DNA of 34,359 nucleotides, taken from the NCBI GenBank assembly GCA_021807445.1, contig JAKBCY010000005.1, positions 1 through 34,359 of the forward strand, in the 5' to 3' direction. Of the stretch, positions 8,556 to 16,829 are shown in pieces. The position numbers and the translations under genes are program-made. The stretch is from Pseudomonadota bacterium. GTDB lineage: Bacteria; Pseudomonadota; Gammaproteobacteria; Burkholderiales; Burkholderiaceae_C. The notes below the pieces were generated by a model. The model was not told the DNA's origin, searched no databases, and saw nothing but the letters and a program-made list of their open reading frames with translations. Each line of letters starts with the position of its first letter. Within the stretch, counting starts at the first letter, position 1.

Positions 8556-9074
8556 ATGGCCAAAATCCAAGCAAAGATGAACACCGAAGCCCGTGATGAC
8601 GGTCTGCGGGAGAAGATGATTGCGGTGAACAGGGTCACCAAGGTGGTCAAGGGTGGCCGTATTCTTGGCTTCGCCGCACTCGCCGTTGTGGGCGACGGTG
8701 ACGGTCGCATCGGTATGGGAAAGGGCAAGGCGCGCGAAGTGCCGGTTGCCGTGCAAAAGGCCATGGACCAAGCGCGACGCAACATGGTCAAGGTCAAGCT
8801 CAAGAATGGAACCTTGCACCACCAAGTGTACGGCAGTCACGCTGCATCCGACGTCATGATGTCCCCGGCGCCCCAGGGTACGGGCATCATTGCAGGCGGG
8901 CCAATGCGCGCCATCTTTGAGGTGGTTGGCATCACAGATGTGGTTGCGAAGAGCCATGGCTCCACCAACCCGTACAACATGGTTCGGGCCACGCTGGACG
9001 GTCTCACGAAGGCGAATACGCCTTCTGAAATCGCCATGAAGCGGGGCAAGAGCATCGAAGAAATCCTCGGCTGA
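8556..9074 (+). CDS. rpsE: 30S ribosomal protein S5
   Basis: The product is 172 aa. The double-stranded RNA-binding-like N-domain contains [19 protein letters not shown], followed by [15 protein letters not shown]. The C-domain contains [19 protein letters not shown] and ends [10 protein letters not shown]5 sits at the mRNA entry site with S3 and S4 and affects decoding accuracy. TGAGGTTGAG precedes the ATG. Confidence 0.98.
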   Translation: MAKIQAKMNTEARDDGLREKMIAVNRVTKVVKGGRILGFAALAVVGDGDGRIGMGKGKAREVPVAVQKAMDQARRNMVKVKLKNGTLHHQVYGSHAASDVMMSPAPQGTGIIAGGPMRAIFEVVGITDVVAKSHGSTNPYNMVRATLDGLTKANTPSEIAMKRGKSIEEILG

Positions 9075-9082
9075 GGTCTGCT

Positions 9083-9268
9083 ATGCAAGACAAAAAAGAA
9101 GTCAAAGTCAAATTGGTGCGTAGTGTGATCGGCACGCGCTCCGACCATCGCGATACGGTTCGCGGGTTGGGCCTGCGCCGTGTGAACGACGAGCGTACCC
9201 TGGAAGACACGCCGTCGGTTCGCGGCATGATTCGCAAGGTCGACTATCTGGTGAAGGTCATCGCCTGA
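9083..9268 (+). CDS. rpmD: 50S ribosomal protein L30
   Basis: The product is 61 aa, the typical bacterial length. It contains [20 protein letters not shown] and [21 protein letters not shown], the family signature. GAGG lies before the ATG. The gene is 8 nt after rpsE and 36 nt before rplO. Confidence 0.97.
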   Translation: MQDKKEVKVKLVRSVIGTRSDHRDTVRGLGLRRVNDERTLEDTPSVRGMIRKVDYLVKVIA

Positions 9269-9304
9269 TTGGGCATGACCTCCCCCTCATTTGTGAGATT
9301 CAGC

Positions 9305-9748
9305 ATGCAACTCAACACCATTCAGCCCGCCGAAGGCGCGACCCATAGCAATAAGCGCGTGGGTCGCGGCATTGGGTCCGGCCTTGGGAAGACCGCCGGG
9401 CGCGGCCACAAGGGCCAGAAATCCCGCTCGGGGGGTTATCACAAGGTTGGTTTTGAAGGCGGCCAGATGCCGCTGCAGCGCCGCTTGCCCAAGCGTGGAT
9501 TCAAGTCGCCAACGGCGAAGTTCAAGGCGGAGGTCCGACTGTCGGAGCTGTCTGCCATCAACGGCAACCAAGTCGACCTGTTGACGCTGAAGGCTGCCGG
9601 CCTTATTTCTGATCAAGCGCAATCGGCCAAGATTTTCGCCTCGGGTGGCGTGGATCGTGGATTCGCCGTGACCGGGGTTGCGGTGACTCGAGGCGCGCGC
9701 GCTGCGATCGAGGCTGCCGGCGGTACAGTAGCCGCGCAGCAAGACTAA
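9305..9748 (+). CDS. rplO: 50S ribosomal protein L15
   Basis: The product is 147 aa. It begins [20 protein letters not shown], and the Gly-rich RNA-contacting stretch [19 protein letters not shown] near residues 21-39 is diagnostic. I chose the ATG at 9305; an in-frame ATG at 9269 would add 12 unconserved residues. The Shine-Dalgarno sequence is weak (GTGAGA at about 9293), as is common just after the small rpmD gene. Confidence 0.96.
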   Translation: MQLNTIQPAEGATHSNKRVGRGIGSGLGKTAGRGHKGQKSRSGGYHKVGFEGGQMPLQRRLPKRGFKSPTAKFKAEVRLSELSAINGNQVDLLTLKAAGLISDQAQSAKIFASGGVDRGFAVTGVAVTRGARAAIEAAGGTVAAQQD

Positions 9749-9762
9749 GCACGGAATTTGCC

Positions 9763-11082
9763 ATGGCCACACAATCGAGCGCAATCGGTAGCGGGAAATA
9801 CGGGGACTTGACCAAGCGCCTCCTGTTTCTGCTTGGCGCATTGATTGTGTTCCGCATCGGTGCGCACATTCCCGTGCCAGGTATCAACCCGGAGCAATTG
9901 CAGCAGCTGTTCAAGAACAATTCCGGAGGCATCCTCGGGTTGTTCAACATGTTTTCAGGTGGGGCCCTGTCGCGCTTTACCGTGTTTGCGCTGGGTATCA
10001 TGCCGTACATTTCGGCATCGATCATTATGCAATTGCTGACCTATGTGGTTCCCTCGATGGAAGCACTGAAAAAGGAAGGCGAGGCAGGCCGCCGGAAAAT
10101 TACGCAATACACGCGGTATTTCACGCTGTTGCTGGCGATTTTTCAGTCCCTGGGTATTTCCGTGGCGCTGAGCTCGGCTCAGGGCCTGGTCCTTGATCCT
10201 GGCATTGGCTTCAAAATGACAGCTGTCGTGAGTTTGACAGCTGGAACGATGTTCCTGATGTGGCTGGGCGAGCAGATCACCGAACGCGGTTTGGGTAACG
10301 GCATTTCCATCATCATCTTTGCCGGCATCGCTTCAGGGCTGCCAACTGCCTTGGGTGGGCTGCTCGAACTCGTGCGCACGGGGGCTATGAGCATTCTCGT
10401 GTCCATCTTCGTGCTGGCGATCGTTATTGCTGTCACCTACTTTGTGGTGTTTGTCGAGCGCGGTCAGCGCAAGATTCTGGTGAATTACGCACGCCGGCAG
10501 GTCGGCAACAAAGTCTATGGCGGACAGTCGTCTCATCTGCCGCTGAAGCTGAACATGTCTGGCGTGATTCCTCCGATTTTTGCCTCGTCCATCATTCTGT
10601 TGCCAGCGACGGTGGTCAGCTGGTTCGGAGCGGGCGCAGGCATGGGGTGGCTTAAGGATGCTGCGGCGCTGCTGTCTCCAGGGCAACCGATCTATATCGC
10701 GCTGTATGCGGGCGCGATCGTATTTTTTACTTTTTTCTATACCGCGCTTGTGTTCAATAGCCGTGAGACGGCTGATAACCTAAAGAAAAGTGGTGCATTC
10801 ATCCCGGGTATCCGACCCGGCGAGCAGACAGCACGGCATATTGACAAAATTCTCATGCGCCTGACATTGGCAGGCGCCCTTTACATCACACTGGTTTGCT
10901 TGCTCCCAGAATTTCTGGTGCTGAAATATAATGTGCCGTTTAATTTTGGCGGCACCTCATTGCTAATCATTGTGGTAGTGACCATGGATTTTATGGCACA
11001 GGTGCAGGCTTACGCGATGTCGCATCAATACGATACGTTGCTCAAGCGTGCGAATTTCAAAAGTGGCATGACGTTGCGCTGA
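9763..11082 (+). CDS. secY: Protein translocase subunit SecY
   Basis: The product is 439 aa with ten predicted membrane segments, the channel of the SecYEG translocon. Recognisable features are the N-terminal [20 protein letters not shown] helix, the plug-region [20 protein letters not shown], the cytosolic [16 protein letters not shown] loop, and the GIRPGEQT segment of the loop that binds SecA or the ribosome. Its place after rplO is the standard arrangement. It is 14 nt from rplO and 15 nt from infA. Confidence 0.98.
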   Translation: MATQSSAIGSGKYGDLTKRLLFLLGALIVFRIGAHIPVPGINPEQLQQLFKNNSGGILGLFNMFSGGALSRFTVFALGIMPYISASIIMQLLTYVVPSMEALKKEGEAGRRKITQYTRYFTLLLAIFQSLGISVALSSAQGLVLDPGIGFKMTAVVSLTAGTMFLMWLGEQITERGLGNGISIIIFAGIASGLPTALGGLLELVRTGAMSILVSIFVLAIVIAVTYFVVFVERGQRKILVNYARRQVGNKVYGGQSSHLPLKLNMSGVIPPIFASSIILLPATVVSWFGAGAGMGWLKDAAALLSPGQPIYIALYAGAIVFFTFFYTALVFNSRETADNLKKSGAFIPGIRPGEQTARHIDKILMRLTLAGALYITLVCLLPEFLVLKYNVPFNFGGTSLLIIVVVTMDFMAQVQAYAMSHQYDTLLKRANFKSGMTLR

Positions 11083-11097
11083 GGCCCGAACTTTTCT

Positions 11098-11316
11098 ATG
11101 TCTAAGGATGATGCCATTCAGATGCAAGGGGAGATTCTCGAAAATCTTCCCAATGCAACCTTCCGGGTCAAGCTGGAAAACGGCCATGTCGTCCTCGGCC
11201 ACATTTCCGGCAAGATGCGGATGCATTACATCCGCATCTTGCCGGGCGACAAGGTCACTGTTGAACTCACGCCCTACGATCTGACCCGTGCGCGGATCGT
11301 ATTTCGTGCCAAATAA
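11098..11316 (+). CDS. infA: Translation initiation factor IF-1
   Basis: The product is 72 aa, a single S1-like OB fold: [19 protein letters not shown] at the start, then the [20 protein letters not shown] core and the [14 protein letters not shown] end. IF-1 binds the A site of the 30S subunit during initiation. The location between secY and rpmJ is typical of betaproteobacteria and Firmicutes; in E. coli infA lies elsewhere. The Shine-Dalgarno-like GAGG lies rather far (about 13 nt) from the ATG. Confidence 0.97.
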   Translation: MSKDDAIQMQGEILENLPNATFRVKLENGHVVLGHISGKMRMHYIRILPGDKVTVELTPYDLTRARIVFRAK

Positions 11317-11328
11317 ACGAGGTAAATC

Positions 11329-11442
11329 ATGAAAGTTAGTGCGTCCATCAAGAAGATGTGCAGAAACTGCAAGATCATCCGCCGCAAGGGCGTGGTGCGT
11401 GTGATCTGTACCGACCCCCGCCATAAGCAGCGTCAGGGTTAA
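11329..11442 (+). CDS. rpmJ: 50S ribosomal protein L36 (zinc form)
   Basis: The product is 37 aa. It begins [15 protein letters not shown] and ends DPRHKQRQG. The zinc ligands C11, C14, C27 and H32 are all present, so this is the C-plus type. A clear GAGG lies 6 nt before the ATG. The gene is 12 nt after infA and 27 nt before rpsM. Confidence 0.97.
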   Translation: MKVSASIKKMCRNCKIIRRKGVVRVICTDPRHKQRQG

Positions 11443-11469
11443 CCGGCCTTATTTGAATCGAGGAATCCA

Positions 11470-11835
11470 ATGGCCCGTATTGCTGGTATCAATATTCCCC
11501 CGCATCAGCACGCCGAAATCGGCCTGACTGCGATCTATGGCATTGGCCGTACCACGGCGCGCAAGATTTGCGACGCCGCGGGCGTCGCCTATTCGAAAAA
11601 GGTGAAAGACATCACCGACGCCGAGCTCGAAAAAGTGCGAGAGCAGGTCGGCCAGTTCGTCATCGAAGGTGACCTGCGTCGCGAAGTGTCGATCAACATC
11701 AAGCGCCTGATGGACTTGGGCTGCTATCGCGGGATGCGCCATCGCCGTGGTCTCCCAGTTCGCGGTCAGCGCACGCGCACAAATGCCCGCACCCGCAAGG
11801 GTCCGCGCAAGGGCGCCGCAGCGCTGAAGAAATAA
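11470..11835 (+). CDS. rpsM: 30S ribosomal protein S13
   Basis: The product is 121 aa. The start [20 protein letters not shown], the helix-hairpin-helix [18 protein letters not shown] and the basic end [20 protein letters not shown] are diagnostic. S13 bridges to the large subunit and contacts P-site tRNA. The 27-nt gap upstream holds GAGGA but is too short for the S4-binding pseudoknot leader found ahead of rpsM in E. coli. Confidence 0.98.
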   Translation: MARIAGINIPPHQHAEIGLTAIYGIGRTTARKICDAAGVAYSKKVKDITDAELEKVREQVGQFVIEGDLRREVSINIKRLMDLGCYRGMRHRRGLPVRGQRTRTNARTRKGPRKGAAALKK

Positions 11836-11853
11836 GCACACAAGGACGAAGTC

Positions 11854-12258
11854 ATGGCTAAAGGTTCAACGCAGGGTTCGGCGCAGCGCACGCGCAAGAA
11901 GGTTCGCAAGAATGTGGCGGACGGTATTGCGCACGTGCACGCATCCTTCAATAACACCATCATCACCATTACGGATCGCCAGGGCAACGCGTTGTCTTGG
12001 GCATCCTCCGGTGGTCAAGGTTTCAAGGGGTCGCGCAAATCCACGCCGTTTGCGGCACAGGTGGCCGCGGAAAACGCTGGCCGTCAAGCCATTGAGTGCG
12101 GCATCAAGCAGCTTGAAGTGCGAATCAAGGGGCCAGGTCCGGGACGTGAGTCCGCGGTGCGTGCGCTTAACGGGTTGGGTATCAAGGTGATCCAGATCGC
12201 CGATGTCACGCCAGTGCCGCACAACGGGTGCCGCCCTCCCAAGCGTCGTCGGATCTAA
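11854..12258 (+). CDS. rpsK: 30S ribosomal protein S11
   Basis: The product is 134 aa. It contains [38 protein letters not shown] and the C-terminal [16 protein letters not shown], the conserved end near the platform. AAGGA precedes the ATG. It is followed by a 124-nt spacer with competing hairpins before rpsD. Confidence 0.98.
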   Translation: MAKGSTQGSAQRTRKKVRKNVADGIAHVHASFNNTIITITDRQGNALSWASSGGQGFKGSRKSTPFAAQVAAENAGRQAIECGIKQLEVRIKGPGPGRESAVRALNGLGIKVIQIADVTPVPHNGCRPPKRRRI

Positions 12259-12305
12259 GCGCAGCCGATCTAGCGCAAAATTCATACAACGCGGTGCACG
12301 CACCG

Positions 12306-12358
12306 CCAAGCCCACTGCTTGGGTTTTGCGACCCAAGCTCCCGCAGCGCAGCCTGCGG
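12306..12358 (+). promoter_or_regulatory. Candidate rpsD leader with mutually exclusive hairpins
   Basis: CCAAGC (12306-12311) can pair with GCTTGG (12317-12322, loop CCACT). The same GCTTGGGT (12317-12324) can instead pair perfectly with ACCCAAGC (12331-12338, loop TTTGCG). A third stem, CCGCAG (12341-12346) with CTGCGG (12353-12358), ends about 10 nt before the AAAGGAAA ribosome-binding site (12369-12376). The spacer has no reading frame. The layout resembles an RNA switch upstream of the S4 gene. S4 control of its own operon is established in E. coli and Bacillus; its use here is inference. Confidence 0.5.
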
Positions 12359-12382
12359 CAGTCGATTTAAAGGAAATAGCAA

Positions 12383-13006
12383 GTGGCACGTTATCTCGGC
12401 CCCAAGGCCAAACTCTCCCGCCGCGAAGGCTCCGATCTTTTTCTCAAGAGCGCGCGCCGTGGCATCGAATCCAAGGCCAAATTCGACACGAAGCCCGGCC
12501 AGCATGGTCGAACGTCCGGCTCGCGACAGTCGGATTACGCAACCCAATTGCGCGAAAAGCAAAAGGTAAAGCGGATGTATGGGCTGCTGGAAAAGCAGTT
12601 TCACCGCACCTATGAAAAGGCGCAAAGTTTGCGCGGCAACACCGGTGTGAACTTGCTGACGCTGCTCGAATCGCGTCTGGATACGGTTGTGTATCGCATG
12701 GGTTTTGCCTCTACGCGCGCCGAGGCACGCCAACTCGTGGGCCATCGCGGCATCGTGGTGGATGGCACCGTGCTCGACATTCCGTCGGCTCGCGTCATGC
12801 CAGGGCAGACCGTGGCCGTGCGCGAAAAGGCAAAGAAGCAACTGCGGATCGCGGATGCGCTCAAGCTTGCCGAGGGCAATGGGTTCCCGGCCTGGGTCCA
12901 GGTCGACCCGGCCAAAATGGAAGCCGTGTTCAAGAAGACACCAGATCGTGACGAGTTCGCGAGTGACATCAACGAATCGCTGATTGTCGAACTCTATTCC
13001 CGTTAA
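12383..13006 (+). CDS. rpsD: 30S ribosomal protein S4
   Basis: The product is 207 aa, starting at GTG 12383 ([19 protein letters not shown]) behind AAAGGAAA. The S4 RNA-binding domain lies near residues 97-160, with [25 protein letters not shown] split around residue 97 onward. The protein has no cysteines, so it is the zinc-free type. S4 nucleates 30S assembly and is often an autogenous repressor. The 124-nt spacer before it contains competing hairpins. Confidence 0.98.
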   Translation: MARYLGPKAKLSRREGSDLFLKSARRGIESKAKFDTKPGQHGRTSGSRQSDYATQLREKQKVKRMYGLLEKQFHRTYEKAQSLRGNTGVNLLTLLESRLDTVVYRMGFASTRAEARQLVGHRGIVVDGTVLDIPSARVMPGQTVAVREKAKKQLRIADALKLAEGNGFPAWVQVDPAKMEAVFKKTPDRDEFASDINESLIVELYSR

Positions 13007-13030
13007 ACCGTACTCTGCATTCAGGAGGCC

Positions 13031-13082
13031 CGCGAGGAACGCTCGCGAGTCTGCTTCGGGGTTTATTGGGCGCGCATGCGCC
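13031..13082 (+). promoter_or_regulatory. Hairpins in the rpsD-rpoA spacer
   Basis: CGCGAG (13031-13036) pairs with CTCGCG (13042-13047, loop GAACG), and GGCGC (13069-13073) pairs with GCGCC (13078-13082, loop GCAT). No convincing U-tract or sigma-70 promoter was found in this 136-nt spacer. The rpoA start follows GAAAGGAAA. The stems may be processing or stability elements. Confidence 0.3.
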
Positions 13083-13142
13083 GTTGTTTCGTTGTCGTCA
13101 GCCTTATCCGCGTAACGAGCGGAGGGTATTGAAAGGAAATTC

Positions 13143-14135
13143 ATGCAAACTGCATTGCTCCGTCCCAAGTCCATCCAAGTTGAAGCCCTGGGCCCGCTGC
13201 GCGCCAAGGTGACCCTGGAGCCGTTCGAGCGCGGTTATGGCCACACGCTAGGCAACGCGCTGCGCCGTGTCTTGTTGTCGTCTTTGGTGGGCTATGCCCC
13301 GACAGAGGTGAGTATCAACGGCGTGTTGCACGAGTATTCGGTGGTCGACGGCCTGCAGGAGGATGTGATCGCCGTTCTTCTCAACCTCAAGGGCGTGGTG
13401 TTCAAGCTGCATAATCGCGATGAAGTCACGCTGTCGCTGCGTAAGGAAGGCGAAGGTGTGGTGACCGCCGCTGACATCCAGACCCCGCATGATGTGGAGA
13501 TCGTCAACCCCGAACACGTGATTGCGCACCTGTCGCAGCAAGGCAAGCTCGACATGCAGATCAAGGTCGAGAAGGGGCGCGGTTATGTGCCAGGTAATCT
13601 GCGCCGCTATTCGGATGAAGGTGGCAAGATCATCGGCCGCATCGTGCTTGATGCGTCGTTCTCGCCCGTGCGGCGCGTGAGCTACGCCGTTGAGAACGCG
13701 CGTGTCGAGCAGCGCACCGATCTGGACAAGCTGGTCATGGAAATTGAGACCAACGGGTCGACGAGCGCTGAAGAGGCGATCCGCACCGCTGCTCGCATTC
13801 TGGTGGAACAGCTGTCGGTGTTTGCCAGCCTGGAAGGCGCAGAAAAGGCCTTGGAGGCGGGCGGTTCGGCAAGTGCCCAGCAATTCGACCCCATCCTTTT
13901 GCGTCCAGTGGATGATCTCGAGCTTACCGTGCGCTCGGCCAATTGCCTCAAGGCTGAGAACATCTATTACATCGGGGATCTGATCCAGCGCAGCGAGACG
14001 GAGTTACTGAAGACGCCGAACCTTGGACGCAAATCGCTGAACGAGATCAAGGAAGTGCTGGCAGCCCGTGGTCTCACCCTGGGTATGAAGCTGGAAAGTT
14101 GGCCACCGGCCGAGCTGGAATCGCGCCCGAACTGA
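13143..14135 (+). CDS. rpoA: RNA polymerase alpha subunit
   Basis: The product is 330 aa. The N-terminal dimerisation domain has [20 protein letters not shown] near residues 28-47. The C-terminal domain (from about residue 250) contains [20 protein letters not shown] and [13 protein letters not shown], the surfaces that contact UP elements and activators. Alpha is the scaffold for assembly of the core polymerase. An unusually clear GAAAGGAAA ribosome-binding site precedes the ATG. It is separated by 136 nt from rpsD and by 129 nt from rplQ. Confidence 0.98.
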   Translation: MQTALLRPKSIQVEALGPLRAKVTLEPFERGYGHTLGNALRRVLLSSLVGYAPTEVSINGVLHEYSVVDGLQEDVIAVLLNLKGVVFKLHNRDEVTLSLRKEGEGVVTAADIQTPHDVEIVNPEHVIAHLSQQGKLDMQIKVEKGRGYVPGNLRRYSDEGGKIIGRIVLDASFSPVRRVSYAVENARVEQRTDLDKLVMEIETNGSTSAEEAIRTAARILVEQLSVFASLEGAEKALEAGGSASAQQFDPILLRPVDDLELTVRSANCLKAENIYYIGDLIQRSETELLKTPNLGRKSLNEIKEVLAARGLTLGMKLESWPPAELESRPN

Positions 14136-14141
14136 TTGGAG

Positions 14142-14168
14142 GCTGCCCTTCCAAGGGCGGCGTATTTT
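14142..14168 (+). terminator. Terminator-like hairpin between rpoA and rplQ
   Basis: GCTGCCCT (14142-14149) pairs with AGGGCGGC (14154-14161), including one G-U pair and a TCCA loop, and is followed by GTATTTTC. It begins 6 nt after the rpoA stop. GGCGG (14156-14160) can alternatively pair with CCGCC (14172-14176). It probably gives partial termination or attenuation before rplQ. The U-run is short, so efficiency is uncertain. Confidence 0.45.
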
Positions 14169-14264
14169 CAACCGCCGCACACGCATGCAATGTATGCGGT
14201 AGACGGCATCGTGCAAGGCCAGTACCTGATACGGCTGGCTTCACCATAACGAAAGGAAAGCACC

Positions 14265-14660
14265 ATGCGCCACGGACACGGTCTGCGCAAACTGAACCGC
14301 ACCACCAGCCACAGGCTGGCCATGTTGCGCAACATGGCAAATTCGCTGATCGCGCATGAGGCGATCAAGACCACCCTGCCCAAGGCCAAAGAATTGCGCC
14401 GTGTGGTGGAGCCCTTGATCACGCTGGGCAAAAAGCCCTCGCTGGCCAACCGCCGTCTGGCATTCGATCGACTGCGTGATCGCGATTCCGTGGTCAAGCT
14501 GTTTGGCGAGCTGGGTGAGCGCTACAAGACGCGCCCGGGCGGGTACACCCGCATTCTCAAGTTTGGCTATCGAGTGGGCGACAACGCCCCCATGGCGTTG
14601 GTTGAACTGGTTGATCGTCCAGACGAAACGGCGCCGGCGGAAGGAAAGGCTGCCGAGTAA
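14265..14660 (+). CDS. rplQ: 50S ribosomal protein L17
   Basis: The product is 131 aa. It starts [20 protein letters not shown], has the [21 protein letters not shown] segment, and the [22 protein letters not shown] motif is conserved. L17 lies near the tunnel exit. It is the last gene of the cluster. AAAGGAAA lies before the ATG, and a strong intrinsic terminator follows within 80 nt. Confidence 0.98.
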   Translation: MRHGHGLRKLNRTTSHRLAMLRNMANSLIAHEAIKTTLPKAKELRRVVEPLITLGKKPSLANRRLAFDRLRDRDSVVKLFGELGERYKTRPGGYTRILKFGYRVGDNAPMALVELVDRPDETAPAEGKAAE

Positions 14661-14704
14661 GGCGGACGGATTCCCTACCCCACCCTAACGCTCGACGCAG
14701 ATTG

Positions 14705-14743
14705 CCCGGCGCAGGCCAGAACGAAAGGCTGGCGCCGGGTTTT
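14705..14743 (+). terminator. Rho-independent terminator after rplQ
   Basis: CCCGGCGC (14705-14712) pairs perfectly with GCGCCGGG (14732-14739), with an inner CAG/CTG extension, and is followed directly by TTTTGCTTTTG. This is a textbook intrinsic terminator. It marks the 3' end of the ribosomal protein cluster. Confidence 0.85.
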
Positions 14744-14809
14744 GCTTTTGCGGCGGCGTGGAGCGTAAGCGGCGACTAGCCGCGGATTTGCGACACGCCC
14801 GCATACCCG

Positions 14810-15757
14810 ATGCCAACATCCGCGCTTGAACGACCCTTACAGGATAAAGTCCTGCTGGACGTGCGCGGCCTGCGCAAGCGATACGCCGGCGACGATGTCG
14901 TGCGCGACCTGAGCTTCACGATTCGGCCCGGGGAGTGTTTTGGAATCATTGGCCCAAACGGGGCCGGTAAGACCACCACAATACGCTTATGCCTCGGTTT
15001 GGCGCAGCCTGATGCCGGCCGCATTGAGCTCATGGGGCGCGCGGTGCCCCAGGATGCCCGGCTGGCGCGCATGCGGGTTGGCGTCGTGACCCAGTTCGAC
15101 AGCCTCGACCCGGATTTCACTGTTGAAGAGAATCTGTTGATCTACGGCCGCTATTTTGGGCTGCGCGATGCACAGACACGGCCGCGCATCGCCGGGTTGC
15201 TGGAATTTGCAGCCCTGCAAGGCAAGGCGCATGCGCGGATTGGAGAGTTGTCGGGCGGCATGAAGCGGCGCCTGAGCTTGGCGCGGGCGCTGATCAACGA
15301 GCCGGACATTGTTTTTCTGGACGAACCAACGACCGGGTTGGATCCGCAGGCGCGCCACCTCATCTGGGATCGTCTCAAGTCCCTCCTGGCCGCTGGGAAG
15401 TCCATCCTGCTTACGACGCACTTCATGGAAGAGGCCGAGCGTCTTTGCCAACGTGTTCTGGTCATGGACCATGGTCGCGGATTGGACGAAGGTGCGCCAT
15501 TCGAGCTCATCGCGCGGCACGTCGAACCCGATGTGGTCGAGATGTATGGCGCGCGCGTGGATGAAGCACAGGCGCTAGCGGCAGGCCATGCGGCGCGCGT
15601 GGAACGCAGCGGTGACACCTTGTTTGCCTATGCGGGAGACGGCGCGCCATTGGTCGCTGCGATGCAGCCATTGGCGAACGGATTGCGCATCCTCCACCGC
15701 TCGGCCAATCTCGAAGATGTGTTCCTCAAACTCACCGGCCGGCAACTGCGTGATTAA
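14810..15757 (+). CDS. ABC transporter ATP-binding protein, NodI/ABC-2 type
   Basis: The product is 315 aa. It has Walker A GPNGAGKT (residues 48-55), a Q-loop at Q95, the signature LSGGMKRR (147-154), Walker B IVFLDEP (167-173) and the switch histidine H204. The long C-terminal part after residue 215 is typical of the NodI/CcmA-like ABC-2 group. It probably powers export together with the permease encoded 42 nt downstream. NodI in rhizobia exports lipochito-oligosaccharide signals, but most NodI-like proteins in betaproteobacteria have unknown substrates and there are no nod synthesis genes here. The Shine-Dalgarno sequence is weak, so the start is uncertain by a few codons. Confidence 0.93.
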   Translation: MPTSALERPLQDKVLLDVRGLRKRYAGDDVVRDLSFTIRPGECFGIIGPNGAGKTTTIRLCLGLAQPDAGRIELMGRAVPQDARLARMRVGVVTQFDSLDPDFTVEENLLIYGRYFGLRDAQTRPRIAGLLEFAALQGKAHARIGELSGGMKRRLSLARALINEPDIVFLDEPTTGLDPQARHLIWDRLKSLLAAGKSILLTTHFMEEAERLCQRVLVMDHGRGLDEGAPFELIARHVEPDVVEMYGARVDEAQALAAGHAARVERSGDTLFAYAGDGAPLVAAMQPLANGLRILHRSANLEDVFLKLTGRQLRD

Positions 15758-15799
15758 GGCTCGGATTCTGTCCGTGCCGGCCATATTCTGCATCCCCTC

Positions 15800-16624
15800 A
15801 TGCATCCATTTCTGAGATCCGAGCGCGCTGCGGGACAAGCCGCTGTGCGGAGTGCAAGTCCGTTGTACCCAGGTTGGCGATTTCTCCCCGTATGGCGACG
15901 CAACGCGCTCGTTTGGCGCAAACTTGCGCTGCCGAGCTTGATCGGCAATATCGCCGAGCCCTTGCTGACCTTGGCGGCCTTTGGCTGGGGTGTCGGTTCG
16001 CTGGTCGGAACGGTTGGCGGTGTGCCTTACATTCTTTTCCTTGCGTCTGGCACGGTCAGCATGAGCGTCATGAACTCAGCGAGCTTTGAGTCCCTGTACT
16101 CGGCCTTTTCGCGCATGCATGTGCAGAAGACTTGGGATGCGATTTTGCTAACGCCCACGGCGCTGGACGACGTTTTGCTCGGCGAGCTCCTGTGGGCGTC
16201 AACCAAGGCACTGATGAGCGGGTTGGCCCTTGTGCTGGTTGTCGCGATCCTTGGCATCAGCCGCCACCCCACGCTGCTTTTGGTGTTGCCGGTGCTGGCC
16301 TTGGTGGGCATGCTGTTCTCCGCGCTTGGTTTGATCGTCAACGCCTTGGCGAAGTCCTATGATTTTTTTACCTACTATTTCACCCTCGTGCTGACACCGA
16401 TGAGTTTCTTGTCTGGCATCTTTTTCCCCCTATCGGCAATGCCTCCTTGGTTGCAAAGACTGGCCGAGGTGTTGCCGCTGCAGGCGGCAGTCCAACTGGT
16501 GCGCCCGCTGTTTTTAGGCCGCTGGGATGCCCATGCCATGTTGCATCTGAGCGTCCTTCTGGCTTACTTGCTGGGGGGGTGGTTCCTCGCTCGTCAGTTG
16601 ACGCACAGGCGATATGCGGCGTAA
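15800..16624 (+). CDS. ABC-2 type permease, NodJ-like
   Basis: The product is 274 aa with about six predicted membrane segments (for example residues 50-70, 135-155, 160-185, 195-220 and 245-265). It has the ABC-2 signature around LTPMSFLSGIFFPLSAMPPW near residue 200, where the loop and re-entrant helix lie. Together with the upstream ATPase it should form a NodIJ-type exporter in the inner membrane. Substrate unknown. Alternative upstream starts were not found. Confidence 0.9.
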   Translation: MHPFLRSERAAGQAAVRSASPLYPGWRFLPVWRRNALVWRKLALPSLIGNIAEPLLTLAAFGWGVGSLVGTVGGVPYILFLASGTVSMSVMNSASFESLYSAFSRMHVQKTWDAILLTPTALDDVLLGELLWASTKALMSGLALVLVVAILGISRHPTLLLVLPVLALVGMLFSALGLIVNALAKSYDFFTYYFTLVLTPMSFLSGIFFPLSAMPPWLQRLAEVLPLQAAVQLVRPLFLGRWDAHAMLHLSVLLAYLLGGWFLARQLTHRRYAA

Positions 16625-16829
16625 TGGGGGACGCAGCGCGCAGGTCGTGGGTGGACTTTCCATGCGCGTCAGACGTGCAGTCGATGCGCCCGAATTCCAT
16701 GGAATGGGCTTACGTCAGGCTGGCATATCATTCGTGGCTTATATTTCGAAAGAGGATTGCGGTGGCTTGCATGCCGCCGGGCCCGTGGATTGCCCTTGGG
16801 TCACTGCCGGTCCGCCAGGAGACGAATCG

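Noticed and set aside
12206-13207. Minus-strand frame of 333 codons opposite rpsD
   Set aside because: It is antisense to rpsD and the spacers, with Arg/Ala-rich composition typical of shadow frames.
14810-16624. Nodulation locus
   Set aside because: Only the exporter pair resembles NodI/NodJ; no nodABC or nod boxes are seen. NodIJ-like exporters are common in non-symbionts.
16614-16829. N-terminal extension of DsbD by 72 codons
   Set aside because: It has no signal peptide; a clear signal peptide starts at ATG 16830 behind AGGAG.
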